Position numbers and translations under genes: made by a program
Origin: Lepidonotus clava
Lineage: Eukaryota; Annelida; Polychaeta; Phyllodocida; Polynoidae
DNA: 64,000 bases
Assembly: GCA_936440205.1 (NCBI GenBank)
Contig: OW387135.1
Span: 21,802,792 to 21,866,791 of the forward strand
Direction of reading: 5' to 3'
The notes under the pieces: generated by a model
What the model saw: the letters and a program-made list of their open reading frames with translations, nothing else
The model's database searches: none
Told to the model about the DNA's origin: nothing
In this document: positions 24,892 through 36,868 of the stretch, piece after piece
How positions within the stretch are numbered: position 1 is the stretch's first letter
How the letters are laid out: every line of letters starts with the position of its first letter

Positions 24892-24903
24892 AGGTCAAGG
24901 TCA
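24892..24903 (+). promoter_or_regulatory. Nuclear-receptor-type DR0 site AGGTCAAGGTCA
   Basis: Two abutting AGGTCA half-sites, containing also the TCAAGGTCA extended half-site used by SF-1/ERR-type receptors. Identical sites occur at 25851-25862 and, on the minus strand, at 28642-28653; degenerate ones occur in the other palindrome units. Function is inferred from motif only. Confidence 0.3.
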
Positions 24904-25459
24904 TCAAAATTAAGGTCAAACTTTGAAAAACGTCAAAAAACGAGTGTTCTACTCCTTCCAAACTATCTTAGCCTATGAAATATATATAAACAACATCTAA
25001 AACCATTCTGGAGTGCTAGAGGAGACCCTTGGGCATAGGAATATGCTTGTTGTCACTGTGTGAAGGTGTGTGCCAACATGACAGCAGCCATTTTATTTGG
25101 TTACCTTCTTGAAAAATGACCCGGCAAGTGATGGTCTCTTTCTCAAATAACCTATCAAATTATTATGCAATCTATTTCATGTTAGCCAAAGCAATAGTGC
25201 ATTAGTAGGAGAAGATAAAACATGAATGACATTCACCTCATCCAAGGTCACAGTCATCAATATTAAGGTCAAACTTTGAAAAACATCAAAAAATGAGTGT
25301 TTTATTCCTTTCAAACTATCCTAGTCTATGAAATATGTATGAATTATACCTGAACCCACCTTGGGTACTTAAGGGGTCCCTTGGGCATTGGTAAATGTCT
25401 GTTGTCAGTTTGTTAATCCATGTTTATGCATGACATCAGCGTTTTTGTTGAGCTTTCAT

Positions 25460-25592
25460 TTTGAAATTCTGACCAAGAAAAAAAAGCTTACTCAATTTTT
25501 GAATCAACCAGTGGCTTTGCCAGGATTCGAATCTACAACCTTTGGGTTTGGAGGTGAGGGTCTTAACCACAACACCATGGAGGATGAGGCTG
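25460..25592 (-). mobile_element. tRNA-derived SINE
   Basis: On the minus strand, GTGGTTAAGA (box A, near 25561-25570) and GATTCGAATCC (box B, 25523-25533) are spaced as in a tRNA promoter, and a T8 run follows near 25480 as a Pol III stop. The flanking parts do not pair into an acceptor stem, so this is a SINE head rather than a tRNA gene. It accounts for much of the extra ~255 bp between two units of the left palindrome arm and has no counterpart in the right arm, so it inserted after the palindrome formed. Confidence 0.7.
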
Positions 25593-28500
25593 GAACTAAG
25601 AAATGGGGTCATGACCCAATTTGCTGGTTCCCACAGGTCCTTTTGAAAGCAGTTTAACAAAACAGCAGCCAGATGGACAGGTTGGTTATGGCCCATTTCG
25701 CTGGTTCTTGGTAAGATCTGAAGAAAGTTCAGTTTGTAGGCAGCAACAAGCGAAAGGATATCATTTTAGAAGAAGTAGGGTAATAATTTCATATTAGAGA
25801 ATTCATAAGTTTAATGGTAGGCATGGATACAACATGATTAACCTCATCCAAGGTCAAGGTCATCAAAGGTAAGGTCAAATTCTGAAAAAAAAACCCATCA
25901 AAATCAGAGTTTCTTCTTCTTAACTATCTAATCTATAAGATATGTAGAAATAAAATCTACAACTATTATGGGTGCTATAGTAAACCCCTGAGCATTGGTA
26001 AATGCCTGTCATTACTCTGTGAGTGTTTGTGTAAGTGTGACAGAAGTCATCTTTCTCACTTCTCTTTCATACATAAAGCCCCATTAGAAATAATCTCTCG
26101 TTGGCTCTTGCAAATTATCAAGACATCTTATTTATATTAGATATAATCAAAAATGTATTGGTTAAAAAAAACATTAAATAAGGGTTATTGTGACCTTAGC
26201 TGAGTTAAAGTTATTGGAATTAATGGCACAATGACATAATATTGAAATCCATTATATGTTGCTTAAGCAGGCATTGGGGAATAGGTAAATACTGATGTAA
26301 TTCTGTAAAGATGTGCAAGTATGACAGCAGACATTCTACTGACTAAACAGCTAGACACAAGAACTAAAAAAATCTTCATAGATTTAGCATAGGCAAAAAC
26401 AGCAGAAGGCAACAACTTTCCTCTGTCTTCCTTCATCCCTCTTGTTTATATTACCAGAAATAGTTCCCTTTTATGTTTGGACATACAGGTTAAGAATCAA
26501 TAAATAAATACTGAGTATGTGAGTTACATTCATTAGACACCAGTTTCAAAATTCATGGTGTTCCTAATTCTGAGGTCTGCAATTTCTTGCTTGCTTGGTG
26601 AAATGGGTGCTTGGATGGTGCATACAATTAATTTTTAATTCCAAACACAGTTATATATAAAACAGATCTCAATAAGGAGGGATTTAATATGAGGCTACAT
26701 TATTCTAATTTTTACATCTCATATCCAAACTTCCACCCAGTTTCAATTCTGTTATATCAAAATGATACCTACTAGAGGTTATGTGTGGTTTTGCAAAATT
26801 AGATTTTCTCTAAATTCATTTATCCTGGTAGCAGAATTATGGACTCTTTGCCACTTTCTAAAAGTAACTTTATTTTTAGGTGTGACCAGAAACAATATAT
26901 GAAATGTCTAGAGATATTGAACAAATATGGTAAAAGATTGATAAGGTTCTTCATTCATGTAACACAGTCATCTGGATATTAATGATTTCTTTTAGAAATC
27001 AATTGTTCATGAATAGGTTAGATGAAATTACAGTTTTTCTTACAAATGCAGAAATACTTAATTATGTTCAGTATCAATGAAGTAAAACCTATTCCAAAAG
27101 AGCCATTTCAGTATTCTGAGGATTACCTTTCTATCATGGGAGAAAGCTCTAAGTTTAACAAGTAAGATATCGGAGGAGTTACTCCCAACAGAAGGAAGGG
27201 ACATTTAAAAGGATTGGAGGTGATTACAGAGGCATGCTAAGACACCAAGTCATAAACTGACCTTAAATCTCAAACCACCAGTTTGCAAGGCCCTATCCCA
27301 CAAAGGCCAGAATATTGGATATGTGCTATTACATTTCAGATTTTTTACAAATTGGCTGCTGTCACACTTACACAAATCTTTACAGGCAATGCCCAAAGGA
27401 CTCCTCTAGCACCCCACAGTAGTCTTAGGTATTATTTGTTTGTATTCCATAGACTAGGAGAGTTTGTAAAAAAGCAAAACAATCACATTTATATAATCTA
27501 ATATTATATAAGTCTAACCTTAATTTGATGATTTTGGCTTTGGATAGAGTCAAAGTCACTCATGTTTTATCTGTCACCATTAATACTCTAATCATTTAAC
27601 TGGTAAGAAATGAATGGCTAAGATATTGAGTAGGTTATTACAGAAACAGACTGTATCATATTGTGTCATATTTTAAAGGGGGTGGTCAAACAAAATCAAT
27701 GCTGTCACACTTTCACACACCATCACAAAGTGACAACAGGCATTTACCAATGGCCATGAGACCCCTCTAGGACCCAAGAATAGTTTCAAGTATTATTCAC
27801 ACATGTTTCATAGACCACAATACTTTGGAAGGGAAAGAACACTCATTTTCGAATGTTACTGAAAGTTTGACCTTATTATATTGGTTGGTTGGTTGGTTAT
27901 TGGTTGCTTTACGCCCTCTTATTACTGGTGTCTTTGACCTTGGATAAGGTCAATGTAACTCATGCTTTTCCTTTCCCAACTAATGCAATATTGATTTGTC
28001 TAATGTAAAATGGATAGCCTAAGAAATGGGTAGGTTATTAGAGAAAAAACCATCATTTGCTGGGTCATTTTTCCAGGATGTAACCAAAACAAAATGGCTG
28101 CTGTCACATTAGCACAGACCTTCACACAATGACAACAGATATAGTCCTATGCCTAAAGGACCTCTTTGACACCCCAGAATTGTTTTATATGTTTTTATAC
28201 ATATTTCATAGACTAGGATAGTTTGTAAAAAAAAAAAAGTAAACACTCATTCTTTGATGTTTTTTCAAAGTTTGACCTTAATATTGGTGACTGTGACCTT
28301 GGATAAGGTCAATGTCAATCATGTATTATTTACTCCTATAAATGCACTACTTATCTGTCTAATATGAAATAGATGGCTTAAGAATTAGGTAGATTTTTAG
28401 AGAAAGAGACCATCACTTACTGGGTCATTTTTCAATGAGGTAACCAAACAAAATCGCTGCTGTCACATTGGCACACACCTTCGCACATTGACAACAGATA

Positions 28501-28961
28501 TAGTCCTATGCCCAAGGGTCCCCTCTAACACTCCAGAGTATTTTGAGATGTTTTTTAAATATATTTCATAGGCAAAGATAGAATTGAAGGAGTAAAACAC
28601 TCATTTTTTGAGGTTTTTTCAAAGTTTGACCTTAATTTTGATGACCTTGACCTTGGATAAAGTCAAAGTCATTCATGTTACATCTTCTCCTACTAATGCA
28701 CTAATGATTTGTCTAATATGAAATGGATAGCTAACTTATTGAGTCTGCTATTACAGAAAGAGACTGTATTATATTGTGTTACATCTTGAAGGGGGTTGTC
28801 AAACAAAATGGCTGCTGTCACTCTCATGCACACCTCTAAGGAGTGACAACAGGCATATTCTTATGCCCAAAGGACCCCTCTAGCACCCCAAAATAGTTTC
28901 GAGTATAAACCTTTCATGGCACACAGAATCATAATTTTCATGGCTCGGACCCCAGACTATA

Positions 28962-29265
28962 ACCCCAACTCTAGGACACTGGGATGGCTTAATATGGTAA
29001 TTTTGTCCAACCCTTTTCCAGCCCTAGGACTTTTTTTGAAAAAATATACTGGGTGATACAATTTAGCCATTAGGCCAGTTTTCGTTGTTCCCCAGTGGTA
29101 CATCTAGATAAGATGGTTTACAATGAAGTATAAGGTTAAGTAGGTGAAAGCGCTGGTTACAGCAGCAATATCCATTAGTTAAAACAGCATTATCAAATAG
29201 CTAATCTATACAAGTTAAATTAATGTGGGATGGGCTTATTCCAAGGGCGTAACGGTAATGTTCTG
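28962..29265. other. Unassigned sequence
   Basis: Nothing recognised to the right of the palindrome. Confidence 0.55.
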
Positions 29266-29315
29266 TAACGTTCTAATAACGTTCATAGACCTTCTGCAAT
29301 GTTATTAGAACGTTA
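29266..29315. other. 18-bp-stem hairpin
   Basis: TAACGTTCTAATAACGTT faces AATGTTATTAGAACGTTA across a 14-base loop. There is one mismatch, which is a G-U wobble on the plus strand. It is short for a microRNA precursor and may be a palindromic remnant. Confidence 0.5.
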
Positions 29316-29329
29316 TGCTATGTCACATC

Positions 29330-29517
29330 CTTTGCTGGGTTCACATAATCACTAGCTGAATCGGCACCGTGATGATCGACAGACTATGGTTTTCAGACGA
29401 TTCTGCAAGAACTAGTGTTAAAAATATCAAACATGTTTGATTTCCTGGTAGGCTAACTAGGGATCAGTCAATTTTATCAGCGATTCCATCTGCAAATCGC
29501 CCTGTGGGTATGGGCTT
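29330..29517. mobile_element. Short MITE of the ACCCAC family
   Basis: Right end read inward: AAGCCCATACCCACAGGGCG followed by ATTTG. The left end TTTGCTGGGTTCACATAATC is more diverged. The interior contains CGATTC/GAATCG words as in the larger relatives. Confidence 0.5.
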
Positions 29518-29934
29518 GATTGCCAGCTTATAACTCTTTTTTCTCCGTTTTCGATGAGTGGATAACGTCGATAGTCCGATATATCGTAGTCTTAACTTGG
29601 CCCAAGTCCCATAGGAATCAATGTTAAATATTGGGGGGGGGACACTGTGCTATTTCTGGAGTAAAGAATCTGCTTGGAGATTGAGACTGTCGTCATAGGA
29701 AATGGCTTGAGAGTGTAGAAATTTGCATAAATAAGTCTGTGTTCGGAGATTGACAAGATGATGTCATAATGATTTTCTAAAAATAGAATAAAAGTAGGTC
29801 GGGAATGCCCCCATCACCCACTGGGGGCGGCCATATTGAATAAATTTGCATATTACCAATACAATCTCCTCACACAAATGAGCTCAGACTCTTCATCCAT
29901 GGTGTATGGGGGTAAGGGGGTGAAGAAGGTGAAG

Positions 29935-30240
29935 GGGTCATGGGGATGTCATGGGGGATGTCATGGGGGATGTCATGGGGGATGTCATGGGGGATGTCAT
30001 GGGGGATGTCATGGGGGATGTCATGGGGGATGTCATGGGGGATGTCATGGGGGATGTCATGGGGGATGTCATGGGGGATGTCATGGGGGATGTCATGGGG
30101 GATGTCATGGGGGATGTCATGGGGGATGTCATGGGGGATGTCATGGGGGATGTCATGGGGGATGTCATGGGGGATGTCATGGGGGATGTCATGGGGGATG
30201 TCATGGAGGATGTCATGGGGATGTCATGGGGATGTCATTG
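29935..30240. repeat. 12-bp minisatellite GGGGGATGTCAT, about 25 units
   Basis: Around 21 uninterrupted perfect units with a few variants at each edge. Because 12 is a multiple of 3, the array is open in several frames on both strands (Gly-Cys-His-Gly, Met-Gly-Asp-Val, Met-Thr-Ser-Pro repeats); these are by-products and I do not call a gene. Each unit has a G5 run with a 7-base spacer, which fits the G-quadruplex rule. Confidence 0.97.
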
Positions 30241-30403
30241 GACGTCATGCCGATGCTTTTCTATATCCAAAATATAGTTCTTTCAACAAAATCGAATAAC
30301 CAAAGCTCTTCGGTTTCTCAAACCGATCGTCAATGCTATCCATTAATCACCTCGATCCAGTTCTCTGCAACTGTCCAGTCAATAACCTTGATACTCTGAT
30401 AAA

Positions 30404-30520
30404 TCTCTCTCTCTCTCTCTCTGTCTCTGTCTCTGTCTCTCTGTACCTGTCTCTCTGTCTTTCTCTGTCTCTCTCTCTCTGTCTCCCTCCCTCCCCTCCC
30501 TCCCCCCTCTCTCTCCCTCT
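30404..30520. repeat. (CT)n-rich microsatellite
   Basis: Pure pyrimidine tract of CT, CTGT and CCCT words on the plus strand. Confidence 0.95.
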
Positions 30521-33500
30521 CAGCTATTTAACAAAGTGGATAAGATGGAGCTTTTAGGTTCTTTAGAACCTAACATACTTGATCTTGTGTGAAGCACAAT
30601 TTGCCCCTCAACCTTCCCAGTAGTCGTTCCTGCAGCTAATGGTAGATCTATTCCACATGCCACATGCAACCCCTAGAAAGACATTGTTTTATTGTATCGA
30701 TCGCAGCAAGGTGGCATGAAACCGTGGCTTCTTTTTCCTAGCTCCTAAAAGAGAAGCTTTACAGGGAGATGTTTTTAATTCACAAGTATTCTGAGAGACT
30801 ATGATGGGAAAAGACCATGTGTCCAATACATTGCACCTTATTTTGTACAAAAAACAACAAAGAGTCAATCAATCAATCATAAGGACTGCTTTGGTACCAC
30901 CATTTCAGATCTAGTAACCTGCTACAAACAGACACTAGATGAACCCAAAACCAATCCTTAAAGATCTAACTAGCTAAGGTCTGTGAGTAGTATTTAAGCC
31001 TGTATTCCACACACCAATTTCGATGCTTGCAATTTTGTATTTGCTTGATTTTCTCCAAGAATTACATAAAACTATACATCCCATGTCCCATTGGAGAATG
31101 AACTGTAGAACCTTTCTAGGCATATTATAATATTATGTCTATATTTAATGTTAATTCCCACTGTTGTTTTTTAAAATGAGCAGCAAAGTCGGCAAGTTGA
31201 ATATATAGGCTTACGCCTACAAAATGTACATGTCAGCACAATAGAAAGCTACATGCCAAGCTTGGAGATTGTAGGACATCTAGATTATTAGAAAAACATC
31301 AAGACTTGAAATTCTATATGGCTGATTCAGCAGGGGCAGACAGGGTATTTCTGAAAGGGAAGGGGTCAGCATAAAAGCTAAATACTAAGTTGGCAAACAT
31401 TTGCAAGCATGCACACGATGTTTCCCCCTCTTTTTGTAGTTAAGGGATCCATCAAAAGGGGGTGGGTTAGTACCCCTGGAATTCCTCCAGGATCCACGCC
31501 TGACTCATGTCTGCAAGTTGTATTTAGAAAAGATATTTCATTAGATTCCTTGTCAACAAAATAGAACGCTCCACTAGCTAGGTGGATGTATTGCCAAACC
31601 TTGAGTATGCAGGACATTTAATTTATTAGGAAACTCTAATAATTAAAGATCTATCTGGCTAAGGTCCGTGAGTTGCATCTAAAAGGAATATAACTAAAAA
31701 CTAACTAGGTAGCAGTATTTACAGATTTTCATGCAGTCCATCTAATTTATTAGGAAAAACACAGGTGCGTCAGACAGGGCACAAAGCTTTTGTCTCTTTC
31801 CTCGGAAAGAGAAAATTGTCTCTGACAAACACAATGGCTCTTTTTGTGTTCGTGAAGATTAGTTCTGTGCCGGCACGAAATGTATCTGCCCAGTAAGTCT
31901 GGCTGTTCCCCCCTCCACTTGACATTTGTGCAGCAAACTTCATTATAGGATAATAGAATAAGACAAACACATTAAATGCTAGACATGTTGTTTTCTTCCC
32001 CAAGCATGTTCTTTCATTTTCCTTCAGAGAAAAGGTAAACATACAAAGTGAGTACACAGGAAAGTTAAAAACAAATACATCAACTTTACCTGATGAGATT
32101 TGTAGATTTAGTTTTTACTACGAAATGGTACTCAGATACAAAACAAAGTGACATTGTCAACTGAGAACTTCCACAATTCTTAGAAAGAACTTCATTGCAA
32201 AGGTGTGTCTAGATTTCATCTGTTTTTGTTCCAAGAATACTAAGACAAATAGGAAACTTAATACAAGTATCAGAGTACTATTTGATCTTCTTGTCATACG
32301 AAGTAAAATGCCTGTATGAAAAGTGTCATCTGTAAAATGGAATCACCTTAGAACAATGTGATTTTCTGCCGCTGGGACGACTTGATTGCTGCCTTTGGAA
32401 GTTTTGAAAGTTTTGGTTTCCTCAGCACTGGATGTCTTATTAAATATGGCTCTTAAACATCTCTCCCTGAATCAATTTAATAATTTTAGGAAAATTACAA
32501 TCAGTGTTCACATGTCAAAGATGGCACATGTTCTTCATTTGATGGTATCATAATTATTTGCTGAGGAATTTGATCATAATGATGTGAGGTAAGCGGTGAC
32601 GTAGGGCTCGTACACTACGTAGACATGGGGAACTAAAGGATGAAAATTGAATCATTTCAGATACGAATTATAATATTATGGGAATTACATGGAGATTTTT
32701 GAAAAACCTTAACATTGATGTAGGAATATAAAAAAAACGGTAGTCCATTACAAGGCAATCTTAAGAAAATCTCCATATCTAGAATTTCGTCATATATAGT
32801 TAACTCAAGATAATTATATTGGTTCCACTTGTAGCCTAAATTTGTATAAAGGTAAGAAACATGATACTTAAGATAAGAAATCGAGCTAAATTTTGGCTCC
32901 TAATTGGACCCTTTCATCCCTTCTCAAAATATCATACCACTGCGAGAGGGCCACCATGAAACCAAACTATCTTATGATCTAAGAAAAAATCCTTAATTCA
33001 CATTAGTACACCCTCACATAAGTAAATCTCTGTTTTAAGATTCTATTAGATGTTCCAGCTTGGAGTGGTTAATTACTTTTCAGGGCATATGAAGTACATG
33101 TACATACCACATATTTGAAAATCTTGCCTGGGAAGTACAAGAAGCTATTCAGATAATGAACCTAGTAATGAGGCTAGCAGCAATGCCTTAATTTAATATC
33201 TAATTAGTCACACTGTTACTTTCTCCAGACACTTGAGTGTTGTAACCTGGCTTTGTCTGGTTCCTACTCCAGTCAGCTCATAGGTCTTGTTCTTTAATCT
33301 TGGCTTTACAACCCTGCTTTCATTGAAAAAACAAGAGTGCAGATACCAATTATTCTTCATTATTACACCAGCAGACAGACAAGACTATCCGCCTGGGCCC
33401 TTACTGTCCTTATCTCCTCTCCAATGGAAATAACTTTCCTTTGATGTATGGGTGTGTAATATATTTGAAAAGAACTGGCAATGTAAGGTTGGTTCGTTAC

Positions 33501-33688
33501 AAAGGGAGACATTGTTCTGCGTTTATGGATGGTTAATCTGGTGACTGTCATCGCACATCATTGGATGTTATTGCCTTTTTGATACACTTCTTTGTGAAAT
33601 AACTTCTATACTTCTGTAAGCAAAACCCAGTCAGGAGACATTATTAAGAATTAAACCGCTAGACTAGATATGTGACAAAAAGAAACTA
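30521..33688. other. Intergenic, nothing assigned
   Basis: No credible coding exon or RNA gene. Frames such as minus 31378-31617 and minus 31770-32057 have no flanking splice consensus and no recognisable domain. Confidence 0.6.
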
Positions 33689-34015
33689 ACTACTATAATG
33701 ATGAGTTAAATTATTAAGTATATTACTTGAAATATGACATGAAAGTATATATGACACTAAAATAGATAATACTTGAAACACGACACAGAAGTAATTTTAA
33801 CATGAAAACGATATGACTTGATATATCACGAAAGTAAATGTGACACGAAAATAGATATTATTCAAAATATGACACACAAATATGTAGACTCGAGTGCCTC
33901 GAATTGTCATTCAAATCATAACAATTTTATGAAGTATCTTATTTTGCAGACTGTTTCAGTGTTCAAATTACATGATCAAAATGAACTAATGAGCTGCTAT
34001 GTACCTCTTGGATGC

Positions 34016-34052
34016 CTATAAAAGGCAATTTGTTGCAGGAAAATAAGTCAGT
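34016..34052 (+). promoter_or_regulatory. TATA plus Inr core-promoter-like site (duplicated at 37721)
   Basis: CTATAAAAGGC at 34016-34026 is followed 33 bases later by TCAGT (34048-34052), the spacing of TATA and initiator in animal core promoters. The same pair occurs at 37721-37757 in the second copy. No gene starts are recognisable downstream, so it may belong to an old mobile element. Confidence 0.35.
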
Positions 34053-34237
34053 GTCATCTTTGGCAGTCAACTACTAACGCCTACTTGTTATTCACTTATA
34101 CTTTGGGACAGTATAACATTATAACAGTAATCAGCACCCAAGGATGGGCCCAGAAGTGAGCACCGGGGTCCTGATCACTTGACCACCAGCACACCCAAAG
34201 ATGAACCCTAGAAAGCAGGTTTGGGTGGATGTTCCAG

Positions 34238-35875
34238 TGAACTATAAGGAGGTTAATTATCCATTTAATGTTAGTGTGTGTAAGTGGTATTTAATTCTAT
34301 AGATAATAGCTAGCTCCATTCGCAGTCTCCTCCTTGTCGACTGCAGTCGTCCAATACATAATTATAGTTCCCTCATCATGTAAGACGTGAACACTCGTGT
34401 GAAAGGATTTGCTTGTTTATTACCCGGGCTCGCTGTATTATCCAGTCATCTTCGAAATATGATCGATCAAATCGAATCTCGCCCGGGTATATGACTTGGA
34501 CATTTAGGCGGGAAATGCCATTGAACGATACCAGCACCAGCGGAAACAAGATCGCAGATTTAGACCTACATCCGGTTGGCAGTACATTCACTATATAAAG
34601 TCTATACCAGAAATTGACCATTGACAAAGCATTAGCCGAGATCGGGATGGAGAATGACAGCGGTCAAACTGAATGACATCGTTGCCTCAGCATTCAAAGG
34701 CCTATAGCGTTCGAGATGTGTCGAGTAGTGTGGAATAAATTATGTTAATGAGCGTGAAGACGGCGCCTTGCATCAGAGGCCAAAATGGCGCGACCCGGTA
34801 AGGACACGTGTAGCTGTTCTCCGCGAGTAAACGCCTTTTACGCCTTAAATCGGCATCGTCAAGCCTCATGGAGTATATACCATGGATTATTAGTATTCTG
34901 AGCTGGTCTGGGTCGATATATCATGAAGAATTATGTTGATATATTCGATCGGCATCGAAGAGAAGGTTAGTTAACTCTGCGTGTAGGTGAACGATAATGG
35001 AGGAAGATGGCGGCGGCCTCGCGTGTCAGGGATTGCCAGGTGATTGGGCCCGTCATGGACTCGGACCGTCGATCCGGCCCCCACTATATTATATTAAACA
35101 AAACATTATTTACAGAACAAATAAGAACTATATAAATCATCCCTCTCTTCTAAACCATCTCTGGGATTCAACACTAACCGTAACTCGTCCCTATTCCTAG
35201 TCTATGGATAAAACAAATGTCAAATTGCATAGATCTACGTATATTCACGGTAAGCATCGAAAGGCTAACGGGCAAGGCAGTGACGGGAGGTGTTGCAGTA
35301 AGTCCCGCGAACGTTGGGGCCTAGTTGATGGGCCGAGTGTGCGATGGGCCCAATCACCTGGTCACCGTGACGATTTGCATCTTTTTGTTTAATTGAATCG
35401 ATAATTCGCTCGATAATTCGTATTTCTATCCATTCCCCATATTTCATCAAGCATTACTTTCATATATAGAAAGAGAAGATGAATAACCCGGGTTTTTTCG
35501 GTTTTGTAACCGATACTTTTCTTTCACACCTCAACCTGTGACCTTGTTATCCAATGTATAGTCATTCCGTGACAAGAACTCGATTGACCATGATCAGTCC
35601 CAAGGTAAGAGTCCCCTCAAACACATTCAGTCAACGCTCCGCGCTCTAACACAATTTCTATGCCTCACTCCAGAACCTAGACTGCATGTTAAAGGTCCAA
35701 CCTTCACAGGATGTTTACTCACACAGTGCTTGCAGCTACTCTGGCTAGCTAAGAGCGGAACACATTATTATATGGTGGTACGTCACACCGTGACTCCTCC
35801 CTCATTTCACTACTGTCAAAGTGAAACATTGGCTTTATGCTGCCCAAACATGGACTGGCCACCCGCGTCAGTACA
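34238..35875 (+). mobile_element. Solo-LTR-like insertion, 1638 bp, CCAG target duplication
   Basis: The second copy of the duplication gives the empty site GTTCCAGCAAGAC. In this copy the site is split by a block that starts TGAACTATAAGG and ends CAGTACA, with CCAG on both sides (34234-34237, 35876-35879). TG...CA ends and a 4-bp duplication are the hallmark of LTR elements. On the plus strand TATATAAAG (34592-34600) precedes AATAAA (34734-34739), as in an LTR. No second LTR or coding region is present, so it is best read as a solo LTR. It is younger than the duplication. YY1-like motifs lie at about 34782 and 35003. Confidence 0.7.
35036..35361. repeat. Inverted-repeat block inside the solo LTR
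   Basis: The ends CCAGGTGATTGGGCCC are perfectly inverted, with weaker symmetry for about 30 bp further in. It may be a MITE nested in the LTR or part of the LTR itself; no target duplication is obvious. Confidence 0.55.
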
Positions 35876-36027
35876 CCAGCAAGACTTATAATTTATGTTA
35901 GATCTGATACTCAATACTCTGACCAGAAACATGTAACAACGCACTATTTTAAGAACAATACTAGGCTGTTCAAAGTGACATAGTAACTATCTACAATCCG
36001 CAGTGGTTCCTATAGACATTAGTCATT

Positions 36028-36303
36028 AAGCGGCATACCCACTAACCGACGGACCGATGGCCGACGCCGAGGCATATACTGACTTGTACACCGATGCCCG
36101 TCATTGTACACAGCTGCGTAAAAATTATCAAACATGCTTAAAATTGGATTGATGCGGCCATCGGCATTGGCGTCAGTGGTTGGCCCTGATGGCTGCACCA
36201 ATGGCCACCCCAATAGTTTGTGGGTATGGCTTGTCAAGTCAGAGTCGGCTGATGGGCCATACCAACCAATTTACCAAAAATCGCTTAGTGGGTATTGGTG
36301 TGG
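36028..36303. mobile_element. MITE of the ACCCACT family, ~276 bp
   Basis: The left end AAGCGGCATACCCACTAACC and the right end, read inward, CAATACCCACTAAGCGATTT are inverted; TA precedes the left end. Its right portion persists in the second duplication copy (38413-38640), where the left half is lost. Confidence 0.65.
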
Positions 36304-36619
36304 TGCCCTGCTAGCTCATATGCCCGAACAGAGGTGTTGGGGTATGAGTTTCAATGGAACCAGGCCTAAGGTGTTGCAGTGGGGAAGGAACTATTTGATT
36401 ACTATGTCTGAAGTACACTCAGATACTATCTACATCTGAATGGCCTTTATATCAGTCAGACGACCAATAAAAATCTGTAATCCTATATCTGAAATGATAC
36501 TCTGAACGTACAGAGGTCGAGCAGCCTATTACATCAAACTGAAACATGAGAAAATGATTGGCTAGTACTTACACGGGTGTCAGTCCACTGCGTAATCTTA
36601 GCTTACTTATAAGAAAGTA

Positions 36620-36868
36620 TAGCCCCATACTCACAAGGTGAATTTGAGCAGAGTCGGCCGACTTATTTGCGCGAAAATTGGCCGACTCTTCTAGTAGAGT
36701 TGGCCGATTTTTGGCTGACTCATATCAAACATGTATATTTCAATTTACCATACTGACAGGTGATCTGAATAGGTGCTAAAATTGGCTGATTCGATGAGAA
36801 TTATCGGCCAATTTTAGCGCCTATTAGTTGGACGATTCAGTGAAATTTGCCTAGTGGATAAAGGGCTT
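36620..36868. mobile_element. MITE of the same family, ~249 bp
   Basis: Left end AGCCCCATACTCACAAGGTG, right end read inward AAGCCCTTTATCCACTAGGC followed by AAATTT; TA flanks. The interior repeats GGCCGA and TCGGCC words. The counterpart in the second copy is 39032-39224, shortened. Confidence 0.65.

Larger units (their letters stand above)
24576..28961. repeat. 4.4-kb palindrome of head-to-head ~355-bp tandem units
   Basis: The right end is the reverse complement of the left end: TAGTCTGGGGTCC at 24576-24588 faces GGACCCCAGACTA at 28948-28959. For at least several hundred bases inward the arms match at roughly 90%. Each arm holds four to five units about 350 bp apart, each with the same landmarks in order: GCTAGAGGGGTCCTTTGGGC, GTTGTCACTCTGT, CAGCAGCCATTTTGTTTG, CATTAGTAGGAGAAGAT and CCAAGGTCAAGGTCATCAAA. 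The symmetry centre lies near 26.77 kb, where similarity fades. No frame codes for a recognisable protein. A transcript across it would fold into a long hairpin. Confidence 0.85.

Noticed and set aside
25505-25592. Functional tRNA gene
   Set aside because: Box A and box B are present, but the flanks do not pair as an acceptor stem and a long T run and SINE-like tail follow.
29836-30399. Long open frame with a Gly-Cys-His-Gly repeat protein
   Set aside because: The frame is created by the 12-bp minisatellite, which is open in several frames on both strands. There is no promoter, splice or non-repeat domain evidence.
33818-34021. 67-codon frame present in both duplication copies
   Set aside because: Its repetition is explained by the recent segmental duplication, with too little divergence to show selection.
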